A stretch of 64,000 bases of DNA, from the NCBI GenBank assembly GCA_001953115.1, contig LSSL01000232.1:1-64000 (forward strand), written 5' to 3'. The notes beneath the pieces were generated by a model that saw nothing but the letters and a program-made list of their open reading frames with translations, made no database searches and had not been told where the DNA came from. Position numbers and translations under genes: made by a program. The stretch comes from Smittium mucronatum. Lineage: Eukaryota > Kickxellomycota > Harpellomycetes > Harpellales > Legeriomycetaceae. Shown one piece after another: positions 50,368-61,820 of this stretch; position 1 is the first letter of the stretch, and each line of letters starts with the position of its first letter.

Positions 50368-52336
50368 ATAAATAATGTAGATATTTTTATATTTTATTTA
50401 AATTTATGAGATTTCAATGGTTAATATATTATAAAATTTCCTGGAATTAAATAATAAATTTTAATTTTAATTTTTAAAAATACAAATTAATAAATATGTT
50501 TAATCTCAAATAATATACATTATTTTCTAAAACTTTGCCAAATTGGTTTATAAAAAATTGGTACCAAATAAAAAGGTGAATCCAATTTAGAAAAAAGTGA
50601 GATTAAATGAAAAATAAGAAAAAATCAACAAGAATTAGAGCTGTAAATTACAAAAAAATAAATTTTGAATTCGATATTGAAAAAAGTGAATCTGATTTTG
50701 GTAAAATTAAAAAATCCATGGATCTATATGTGATAATATATGTTCCTAAAATAGCTACAAACTATATTTTTGGAAGCATAGCAGCTTTTTAGTTTAACCG
50801 AATTCTGATTCACTTTTTTCGTAAATTTTCGTTCTATTTTTTTTTTTCGCTTTTTCCAAATTGTTTTGACTTAATTTATTTACTATTTTTTCCCAATTTT
50901 TTCCGAATTGAATCAGAAAAGATGTAATACTTTCATACATATCTTTTTAATAATATATGTTTTTTATTAGTAGTCTTGAATTCATTCTAAAATTAATATA
51001 AATTAAATATAAATAACAGATTTTTTTAGTATCATTTTTAAAATGAACCTCGGTATAAATAATTACATTCACTTGAATATATATATTACAATTCTAAAAC
51101 TAAAATCGTTTAGGAAAATATTATTTTTTAAAAAATCATATTTTGAAAATTTTAACCATATTTCTTACTTGCTTTTTTATAATCGACGGATTTGATATGA
51201 TTACTTCTAAGAGCAAAAAAAAATTATGTTTTTATTCTAAACCTCTTTTTTTTGACATTAAAATTCTCATTAATCGTTTTAATATTTTATAGATTGTTAT
51301 TTTGGGGAATATTTCCATAATTTTAGTTATTTAAAACACGTTTTATAGTTTTAAAAATTTCAATTGAACTCAAAAAAAATATGAAAAATAAATTATTCGC
51401 TTTTGGGTATATATATAATTCTCTGATAAGAAAATATAATTTTCCAATTATTCCTATTTGTTTTTACAACTTCAAATCAATTATTAATTAATATGGGCCA
51501 ATTTTTCCTCTTTAAAATTGCTTTTTTATTATTCAAAATTAATGATTTTTAGCTGTTGTCAAAAAAATCAATTGAATAATAATCAGTTTGAATAAAATAA
51601 AAATAAGAATGTATTTATTCTTTTTCCCTTTACCCTAGATATCCAAAAAAAACATTAAAAATTGAAATATTCATATTGAGCAGGTTTATAAAAAATTGAT
51701 CTATATTCTAATTTCTTATTATTTCATTTCATTTTGAATTTCGAAAAAAATCACATGAAAGAGGAATTATAATTTTTTAAATTATCAATATGAGAAATAG
51801 CAAAAGTGCATTTTTTAATTATTATTTTATATAATAAACAAATAAATTTTTATTTAATCCTTTCAAAAATAGCTAAAAAACCCATATTAACCTTTTATAA
51901 AATTATTTATTTATCAATTTTCTAGCACCACTAAAAATTAAATAATTTAGATTTAGATTTTAAAATTAAGATATTTAATTCAATTTTATGCAATTTTTTA
52001 CATTATTAGTTCTAAATATATTAATAAATCAAATTACAAGCCCTCATTTACAACTATTTTGCAAAAATTAATATTCTTTATTCTAAAAATATTTCCTTAT
52101 ATACCCTAAAATAAATTTACTGATAAATTATGTATTTTTTTTATAATATAAACAGTTTTAATTGAGATTAATCAGTCTAAATTTCTAAGAGATATACTTT
52201 ACTTAGAATTCGAATTTAAATTATTTTCACTAAAACTTATTATTTTTTATCTTTTAAATTTATTTTTTTATGCTATATAAATTTAATAGAATATTATAAA
52301 GTATATTTTTTTAATTATCATTTTCAAATCTTAAGG
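50368..52336. other. AT-rich gene-free DNA
   Basis: No feature recognised; a 62-codon Lys-rich frame at about 50.6 kb is probably chance. Confidence 0.6.
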
Positions 52337-52960
52337 CTAAAATAACTTTTCGCGGTTTAGGGTTTTAAGTGGCGAACTTTTCGAAGTATAATACACTAAA
52401 GATTTACATATTGTTGATACTATTATTGGCTGGGAGTAATTTTAAAAGCTTACAGAGATTCTGGGGACAGCGATTCCAGAGAAGGGTCATATCTGAACAG
52501 GATGAAATTATCTTTTAGTGCATTTTGAGAAATTTTCTGGCGCAAAATTTCAGCTTTAAACAGTTAGAGGGATCTAAAACTCTAACAGCTACTTGTAAAA
52601 AAGCCATTTAGATCAATTCAACGTTTTACTAGGTACCTAGTTTTATTAATTCAGTTAAAAGTGGGCTCTTATTAGAATCTCAGTTGCTTCAATGTATTAT
52701 TTTCCGTTTAAAAACAGCAAAATTCTTTATTTTACATACCTCAGTCTTCCAGCCCACTTGAAAAATTCCAGGGAAGTGAGGGTCTTTCGTTTTTTAGATT
52801 GAAAAATTCTCCCGAAAGTACGCAGCCGATATTCGGGAAGCGAAGCTTATTTTAGTTACAGTGACAGTCTTCTCAGTAAGTCTTTTTTTTTGTTAAATAT
52901 TTTTTAATGTAGTTTTTGATAAAAATATTTTTTAATGAAATTCCATTAAACAAAAAAAAA
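52337..52960 (+). mobile_element. Retroelement, copy C (old, AT-decayed)
   Basis: Collinear with copies A and B from near their 5' end to an A-run, about 624 bp, but with many substitutions, mostly toward A or T. The frame remnant reads RDSGDSDSREGS then a stop. Landmarks retained include CGGTTTAGG, ACAGCGATTCCAGAG, CCTCAGTCTTCCAGCC and ACGCAGCCG. Confidence 0.8.
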
Positions 52961-55171
52961 TTATTATTTATAAAATAATACCTAAATGTTTATGTACATA
53001 TCCTAATTATTTAATAATAGAATTTTGTATAAGAACAGATTATAATTAGTTTAAATATATTTTTTGTGATTACTTAAAGAATATTTATTATTTCATCCCG
53101 ATTCTTATCTTTAAACTTGGATTTACTTTTTTTTATTAATGAAAAATTATAAAAAATGGTTCTCTATTGAAATTTCATGTTAGCTGATTTTTTTTTTTTA
53201 ATATTCAAATATTTTAAAAAAATCCCTTAAATAAAAAAATATCTATTAATTTCTTATCACCCTGGAAAAAATCACTATATTCTATTTAGATTTATGAGAT
53301 ATGGGAATTTTGATATATATTTTAGTACCAATTACGGAAATAATCACAAAATTTAAGATGTTTTAAAATGTTTTAAACTTTTTTCGTGATAACATAGAAT
53401 TTTTAGAATTAACACACACGCAAATTTCAAAAAATTACCAAAATGAGAACTATGTTTTTTATTTATTGTGCCAGAAAAACGATTTATTTAATTGAAAAAT
53501 CAAATAATTTATCCTTTTTTTTCTATTTTAAATCTATATTTATGTATTAATAAAGAATATATATAAACCTAGATATTTTTATTTTTATTTTTTATTTTTA
53601 TTATATAAATTACCGAAATTTTAAATCTTTTTTGCTGAAATCATTTTATTCAAAAAAAACGAATAGTTATAAGTAAAAATAAGTTTTACGGCCAATGATT
53701 TCCCATGGAATTTTTATATCATAATATTCACTTTATTAATATCTATAAAAAGGGTAAAATAGTAAAAGAATTAACGATTTATTTTTTAATTATAAAATAT
53801 TTTTATTTTTATTAATAACTGCTTAAATTTCCTAAAAATATATATATATTAATTATACTAAAAATCCATCTTTCTTAAATAAAAAATTGGCTACATATAA
53901 ACGAAATTATTCCCCCCCCTAATAAAGTTTATCGGAAAAGACTATAGTTCGAAAAAAATTCCAAATTAAATCAATTAATTATAAATTATTTAAATTCGAT
54001 ATAAGTCAGAGAATATTTTTCTCTGATTTTATTACCAAAATAAGATTTTTTTTTCGAAAAAATTCTAAAAATTTAACTCCTAAAAAAGTCAGGGGAAATT
54101 TTCTTAAAATAAAATTTCCGAGTAAAAATAATAATTGGATTGTGTTAAACATAAATAAATTCCAGCTAAAACTTAAAAACAGTCCCAACTGCAACTTTTA
54201 TGCTTTTTATGATAGAATTATAACTATAAAAAGTTATCGGGAATTATTTATATATTTTTTGAAACTTCAAAATATCAGGACCAATTTCTAATATCTAAAA
54301 AACCAAAAATGTTGATATATACTAATAATTTTATAAATTGATAGTTTGGTTATTATTATTTTATTATTTCAGTGTCGATAACTATAAGAAAAAAACTAGT
54401 TTGATTTATAGGAAAAAATTGGCAAAATTACGATTATTTATTATTTCCGATCGGGTTTAAGTTAGATTTATTCATATCTCACACACAATTATCGATTTTA
54501 TATAAATTTAATTTTCTGAAAATAAATCTCTATTCCTCGTGTTATACCATGCAGAAAAATATATATTATTGGATGCTTAAAAATGCACTACCACACCAAT
54601 TTCAAATTATATTTATGGAAGATATTTTTAAATCTACTATTCTCAAAAAATATTCCTTAAACTGACAAATGAGAATCAAAAGCAGGATTTACGAAAAAAT
54701 TTACATCATTTATGCCTTTTTTTTTTTATGCGGGAAATTTGTTTTAAATTCGAAAAATTTCATAAAAGCTAATTCAAAAAAATTCAAAATCCTTTTCTAC
54801 TCAAACCTCCTATGCAGCTCTATCAGCTCCATGTCTCGAGAGAATTGATTCAGGAGTTCTTTGAATCACATAAAACTAAAAGCTATGGTTTTATAGTAGC
54901 GAGGCTTCTAAAATGGGGTTTGGCTTTTTATAGCACAAATTTAGATCAGCGATGCTAGCTTGGTGTTGACTCAAAATTGTATATACCACCCATCCCTCAC
55001 CCAAGGAACTTTATAAATATCCCCAAGAGGGGTTAGTTGAAATTAGAAAAATGATTTTGGTAGTCGGTGCAGATCAGTGCAGGTACGAGACGGCCAATTA
55101 TCTATTCTATTTTTTTGTATTATCCGATAATATGAAAGGTATGAAGCTTGGGTTCAATAGTTAGACAACTG

Positions 55172-55193
55172 ATTATTATTATTATTATTATTA
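55172..55193. repeat. (ATT)7 microsatellite
   Basis: Uninterrupted trinucleotide run. Confidence 0.9.
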
Positions 55194-56257
55194 CTTCACA
55201 AATTATTAGTATCCTTTATTTATATCTCATTCTTTGCATCTAAATTATTATAAACGATACCTATTTTTTTTAAGCAGTCTTGAAAGTTGAAGTGTATGAA
55301 ATCGAGACCATAAAAAAATATATGATAATTTTGGGCGATACAATTTTTTGATTTCTATTCACCCAAATATAGCTACAATTATAGAGGAAGAGATTAAGGA
55401 TAAATAATAAATTGCAAATAATAATTGGGTTTTAAATAAATGTTAGTTTTTTTAAAACCAATACAAAATTTTTTTAAAAGGGGGAGGATTTTTATATAAT
55501 AAATATTGATCAAAAATAGAAAATTTTGCTGATATATATTTTTCAAATGTATTTTTTGTATAATATTTTATCTTTACATAACAATATCGATTGTATTTTA
55601 TTAATTTTAGCCAATATATTGTAATCCGGAATCTTTAATATTCGGGTAATTTTAAAGTCACTTTTTTCAATATTCTTGGGCTGGATTAATAATTTCTTTG
55701 GTTAAAAAGAGTAATTGTTTCGTTTTAATGTGCGAAAAATTCAAGGTGATACACGATGTTTTCATAGTAATTAATCTTTCATCTCCACTCCCATACTAAA
55801 AAAAACAAGTTATTTGCGTTTTTTTATTTGAATCTTTTTTTTTATTTGGAAGGGAGAAGGGTATTATTATTTTGATTTTTTTCCCTTGCGATTTAAATAA
55901 GATTTCTTTTTTTAAAACTGCCCTAATTAGTTTAAAACGGGGGAATGCCTAGGATGGGCCGAAAAAAGTGGGAACTAAAAACTTCAAAAGCCACTAGCGA
56001 TTGCGTTCTTGATGATTTTTATTTTTTACAATTATCGAATTCTGCAAGTATTAATGTTTATTGCACTATTTTTTCTCCAATCTTTTTTAGTCCGTTCTAG
56101 AATAGATTTTCTTTATTTTTTTTAAACCCAGTTAATAGGCCAAAAACTTAATTTAATGTGACTTCTGATGGGTATTTTAAACAGAATTATATACTTTATT
56201 AATGGAAAGGTTTAAAAATACAGTATAATTTAATTAATTGTTGGAATTTTATGATTG

Positions 56258-56283
56258 ATATATATATATATATATATATATAT
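56258..56283. repeat. (AT)13 microsatellite
   Basis: Uninterrupted dinucleotide run. Confidence 0.9.
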
Positions 56284-58265
56284 TTGATTTCTTTAATTTG
56301 ATCATTTTTTCAAAAGATCTAAATAGCTTTTATTGAATGTTTTATAAAAGAATTTGTATTTCGATGTGGGTTATAAATATGATAGCTTATTTATAGGAGT
56401 GGGTTAATAATTTATAGAAGTAATTAGGGCAACAGTTTAAATTTTCTCCCAAGAAATAAGCTCTCATAATCTTAACTGTATTATGGGAAGATGTTCAGTG
56501 ATACAGGTATTGAAGGGACTAAATGCTATCTAATCTTATAGATCCCGAAATTTTTGTCTTTGGGTGGTTATATTGAATAGAGAGATTTTCTGAAGAAGTA
56601 TAATGTTGTAAAGATGATTTCATTATCAGCAGAAAAACATTCTCGGATATACATAACAATGATTACAAAGCAAAATGCTTAATTCAAAAAAAGAATTAAT
56701 TATAATAATGTAGCTTTATTTGGCACAGAAGTTAAAAAGGTATATTGGCAGATGGGGTGGGGGGAGGAAATATACATATTCGGTTTTATCTTAATCCTAT
56801 TATCTGAAACAAGAGAGGATTTGATTTATAGTTTAAAAAAATAATTGGTTGTTATTTCTTTTGTTTTTTTGAAGGTAGGTTTTAACAAAGATGTTTTTAA
56901 TAAAAATATGGACACCGATTATTCAATTGCGTTTAGTTGATTTATTGTTGATTTGCATTCAGACGACAAAAAAATATTTTTGGATAGTGTTAAATTGATA
57001 TTTTTTATAAGAAAGTATTTGACGGGAACTTAGTACCACATCATCTATAAAATTAGATTTAATATGAAAATTTAATGCAGAGAAACCTTTTTTAGTCGGG
57101 TACCTTTTCTTTTTTTTGGAGGGAGGGGGGGGGGGTCTTATAATTTAAAATCGTGTAAACGAACTTTTTTAAAGAGATATCGGTGGAAAATATGTCTGTG
57201 ATAAATAATAATTTAGCATCTGGTAATCAATAGATTGAGGGGAGGAGGAGGGGTTGTTACGGGTTATAATTTATTTGAATTGGGATAGTACAATCCCATC
57301 TGGGAAATTAGATTAAACCATCGATTTAGCTCTTTTAGAGAAAAATAGCCTGAATCCATCGAAAAAAAAAAGAATCTCGATATAAATTAATCTGCTGGTA
57401 CTTTATTCAACAGTTTCAAATTTAATTATTATAATTTTTTAATAAATAAATTGATGTGTAATAATCGGGTTCTTTGGCACACAGCTTTAATTATTTTAGT
57501 CTAGATCCAAAAGCTAAATTTCAATTTTATCATAAAAGTAATTTCTGCCGAGACGCTAATCGTTTTTATAGTTTTTTTTTTGTTTATTTGAAACGCTCTA
57601 GGTGCTTTTTATCGCGAAACTTCTCTTTTTTGGATTTGTACCAGTGGGGTCACTTATGGAGCCTGAAACACAATATCTCCATTCCAAGAATTTTTCTTGG
57701 TATAGCTATTTTTTTGAATTATAATAATCAAAAGACTGGTTTAGACTTAGAGAGGTAAAGAATCCTGTGAATGGTTTTGCTTTATATAAAATGTGTGTGG
57801 GAATGTCATTTTTTATTGGGTGATTCTCTAATCTGTTTCATAAATGGCAAAGGTTAATAATATAAAATCTACTCTAATTACTTTAAAACTATTTTATCAT
57901 TGAAAAAAGAGAATATATGGAATTGTAAAATATATAGGATTGGGATTATAAAAAAGTACAATGTAATGGGGGTTCAGGGTTATAGTTAAATTGAAAAGAG
58001 AAAATAGATTGACAAAACACAAACAAATATTTAACTTTAATCGATATACTTGGATTCCCTAATTTTTTTGCTATGAAACACAAAGGATAATTTAATCTGA
58101 AAATATGTTGTTTTTTTTTTAGGTTAAGGGACACAATATTTTTTGGTTGGACCATGCAGTCTTTAGGGTTTTGCATGTTACGTATAAACTGCTGCAAGGT
58201 ACTCAAGGCATAAAGCGTTCTTTGCAGGAGTTCGGGAATATATACCATACAGAAGTTTTAAAATG

Positions 58266-58274
58266 CCCACGTGG
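58266..58274. promoter_or_regulatory. CCCACGTGG, candidate Pho4-type site upstream of VTC4
   Basis: Contains CACGTG in the CCCACGTG context preferred by yeast Pho4. It lies about 1.07 kb upstream of the VTC4 start. Yeast VTC genes are induced by Pho4 in low phosphate, so a link is plausible, but distance and chance weaken it. Confidence 0.3.
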
Positions 58275-59343
58275 TAAAAGATGAAATCTTAATTATGGGG
58301 ACCTCAACTACTTTTTATTTATTAATTCCGAATTCAAATAGATAATTCATGAGAATTAGTAATTGGTGTCCAAAAACAAAGATTTTTTTTCCGAGAGATC
58401 GATGAAGTAATTCATTGATTTTTTTATTGCAGGGATTTATTAAAAATATTGGCGGATTCTAAAATACTTGTTTATTATTCATATTTCGTAATTATCTTTG
58501 ATTACAATGATTACTAAATCGCAATGAAATAACTAGTCAACTAAAAAAAAATTCATCCGTTGATAAAACTGATGCAATTTTTAAAATTTTATCAACCGAT
58601 ACAACAAATGGACTATTTAGGAATTGTATTCAAAAAGTCTGCAAAGTTCATGGAAGCCAATTGTAGACTATTTTAGCCCCCACTCTACAAAAAAAAAGCT
58701 TTTTCAAGTTGCTGAAGAATATTCGTCAAATAAAATTTAATAAAAAAAAGTTTTATTTTTACTATAAAAAAAAAAATTCAAAAATTGGCAAATTGTATAT
58801 CGTTAAACTTTAATTCCATTTTAGGAAGGTTACATATTGAAATGGGTAGCCAATTAATAAAGCTAGGTGTTTTGGTCTAGGAAAGCGATATGATGGAGAT
58901 CGAGTGGGGGTTAATGAAGCAGCGAGTGGGAGTGTGAGGAACTGCATCATTGATTGACAACAGAAGTCAGCGTGGAGAATTAGGGCTTAAAAATTCCTGT
59001 AAATGCAGTGTAGCGAATCAGCAGGTGAATAAAATGGAATTTGTGTCACCTCTCAGGTTTTATAGAAAAAGAATGAGTGGGGGGGAATTATTAGCTTCTG
59101 AATCATTGTTAGTTTTATATTGAATCGCTAAATGAATTTTGCCAAATCGTTGGAAAAGTCTAGATAGATCTCGGTTTTTTTTTCTTTAAAATTTTTTACA
59201 ATTGGGGGGGCAATGTCCATTTTTAATATTAAATAAAAATCACCTTTTTGAAAAAAAGCATTAGCAACCTTAAATACCTGCCGCGATTCTAGAAAATATT
59301 TACAGAAAGAATACAAGATTTTCTATTAATCGCTAAAAAGATA

Positions 59344-61820
59344 ATGAAATTTGGTCAAAAATTACAAGAGAGCATTTTTCCCGATTGGAAATTTTATTAT
59401 TTGGATTATGCTGGATTCAAATCATTTATTTACACTTGTGCCGCTAGAGGTTACACGGCTGAAGATGAGGCTGAATTCGTCACAAATCTAGAAGAGGAGA
59501 TCGAAAAGGTATCTTTTTCTTACTCCTATAACTTTTCTTAATTTTACACTTTATTTTACCTTGGTTATTGAATATGGGAAAATCATTTAGATGCAAGATT
59601 TCCAGCAGGCAAAGATCAAGGAAGTCAAAAGAATGATTGAAAATTGTTATGCCGAGATTGATTTGGTTAATAAAAACCGTGGGTCAGAAGAAGCCAAACT
59701 TGATCAGCTTTCAGTAATAGAAGAAGATATCAATGGGATAATCAATGAAGTTAATGAGCTTGCCAAATATACCAGAATAAACTTCACTGCTCTTGTCAAA
59801 ATTATAAAAAAGCACGACAAAAACGTTCCTTTCATGTTGAAACCAGTTTTCACTACTAAAATGAACATTATGCCCTTTTTCAAGGAGAGTTTCGATGCTC
59901 TATTGATCGAATTATCTAGACTGTATAGAATCGTTAGAGACGGAGGCAAAGATCTGTCCAACAATGTCAATCCTCAATCTGGAAATGGTCAGACATTTGT
60001 TCGTCAAACTACAAAATATTGGGTACATCCAGATAACGTTATGGAACTTAAACTGTATATATTAAAGAACTTGCCAGTTTTGGTCTATAGCAATGACCAA
60101 AACAAACCCGTCAATCCTGCCATTACCAGTATCTACTTTGATAACTCTGAATTAGATTTATACAAGGGCCGAATTGAAAAAATTGAAGGTGCCGAAGCTA
60201 TCAGACTCCGATGGTATGGTGGGGATGACGTCACTGATATTTTCATTGAGAGAAAAACTCACCGCGAAGATTGGACTGGTGAAAAGAGTGTCAAGGAACG
60301 GTTCCCTCTAAAGGAAAAGCACGTGAATAGCTACCTAGCTGGTGTTTACGACCTCTCTAAAAAGATAGCTAAACTCCGCGAAGAAGGCACTAAACCTGCC
60401 CGGGATATAGATGACATGGAGAGGCTGTCTGTAGAAACATTTGAAAGCGTTAAAAATAAAAATCTAGTACCTGGTAAGTGTTTATTTTCCCCTTTTTTTT
60501 CAAAAAATTCCGCTTTTAAGTTAAACTAGTTGTTTTTAATTTTGATTTTTTTTAAAAAAATAGTATTGAGAACTTTTTATAACCGCACTGCTTTCCAATT
60601 GCCCGGGGATGCAACTGTTAGAATTTCTTTGGACACGGAACTTTCTATGATTAGAGAAGATAATTTTGATGGGATTGAAAGAGCCGGACTGAATTGGAGA
60701 AGAACAGATATACACGGGGACTACCCATTCCCTCAACTGCCTGAAAGAGATATTTGTAGATTCCCATACGCAGTTCTTGAAGTTAAACTGCAGACTGAGA
60801 GGGGTGCAGAGCCTCCTAAATGGGTGGTTAATTTGATTAACAGTCATTTAGTCGAGTCTGTTCCTAAATTCAGCAAATTCATCCATGGTGTATCCACCCT
60901 TTTAGAAGATCGAGTTGATATTTTGCCATTCTGGGTAAGAGACTTTGTTTTATTATTTTTATTCTCACTTTGAAATTACAAACTTGTATTTTATTAATAT
61001 TTTTTTAAAACCAAATTAATTTATTTCTCGAAAATGTAAATAGTTTTCACAAATGGATAAGGATATTAGAAAGAAACCAAAGACGAACAATTTGTCTATG
61101 ACTGGAAGTGCTAGAAACAGTTTTACCGATTTAACAGCAATTTCAGACTTTTCATCGAGGTTGAACAAAGCGGGAGATTTCAGGAGACACATGGGTCAAG
61201 CATCAAATGGAAATGGGAAGACTACAACATCATCGAATGCAAGCTATGGATCTCTGGAGATGAATGAACAAATGTTTACAAGCTATGAGGCTACTCCAAA
61301 CATCAACCCCACAAACAGAAGGTGGTACAACTTGTATGGACTATTCAGTAGCAATGATTCGGATCCAAACTATTCAGAGGAAGGATTTGTAGCGAGACAG
61401 TTCCCACCATTACCTGTACACGATTTGAGTATGCCTGGATCATCGAACACACTGGAACCAACTGAGGCCGGGCACACTAAAATAATCCAAGTTCCAGCAC
61501 GTATTGAGCCAAAAGTGTTTTTCGCAAATGAGAGGACGTTTTTGTCATGGCTCAACTTTTCAATGTTGTTGGGATCGTTGTCGCTAGCATTGCTTAACTT
61601 TGGGGACACTACAGGAAAATACTCAGGAGCGGCCTTCACGATCGTTAGCATCATGTCGATGTTTTATGCATTGTCTCTGTTCCACTGGAGAGCGGACCGA
61701 ATAAGCGTGCAGAACGCAGGGCCATATGACGATAGGGTGGGGCCAACACTGCTAGTAATAGCACTGTTTTGTGCCATATCACTCAACTTTTACTTTAAAT
61801 TTAAAGATCAAAAGGTTTGA
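59344..61820 (+). CDS. VTC4: Vtc4-type polyphosphate polymerase, catalytic VTC subunit (four exons)
   Basis: Model: join(59344..59508, 59591..60473, 60564..60934, 61044..61820), 731 residues (yeast Vtc4 about 720). The start [19 protein letters not shown] is the standard SPX start. The SPX pocket residues Y22 and K26 and the KIIKKHDK helix (125-132) are intact. The VTC tunnel domain spans about 193-465. All residues I can map to yeast Vtc4 catalysis are present: K197 (K200), R260/R262 (R264/R266), K277 and K290 in [19 protein letters not shown] (K281/K294), R357 and R369 (R361/R373), and E422 in LEVKL (E426). A Ser/Asn-rich linker precedes the C-terminal membrane domain ([26 protein letters not shown], then [11 protein letters not shown]). 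It makes polyphosphate from ATP at the vacuole surface and passes it inward, stimulated by inositol pyrophosphates via SPX. Yeast numbering is from memory. Confidence 0.92.

Larger units (their letters stand above)
52961..59343. other. AT-rich block, richer in G runs toward its right end
   Basis: No gene recognised. The last about 2 kb is less AT-rich and holds G runs (57,118-57,135 and about 57,240-57,254); it includes the VTC4 promoter. Frames of 94-100 codons at 57.5 and 58.0 kb were rejected. Confidence 0.6.

Noticed and set aside
57474..58248. Two frames of 94-100 codons on opposite strands
   Set aside because: No family resemblance, no credible start or intron signals; most likely upstream DNA of VTC4.
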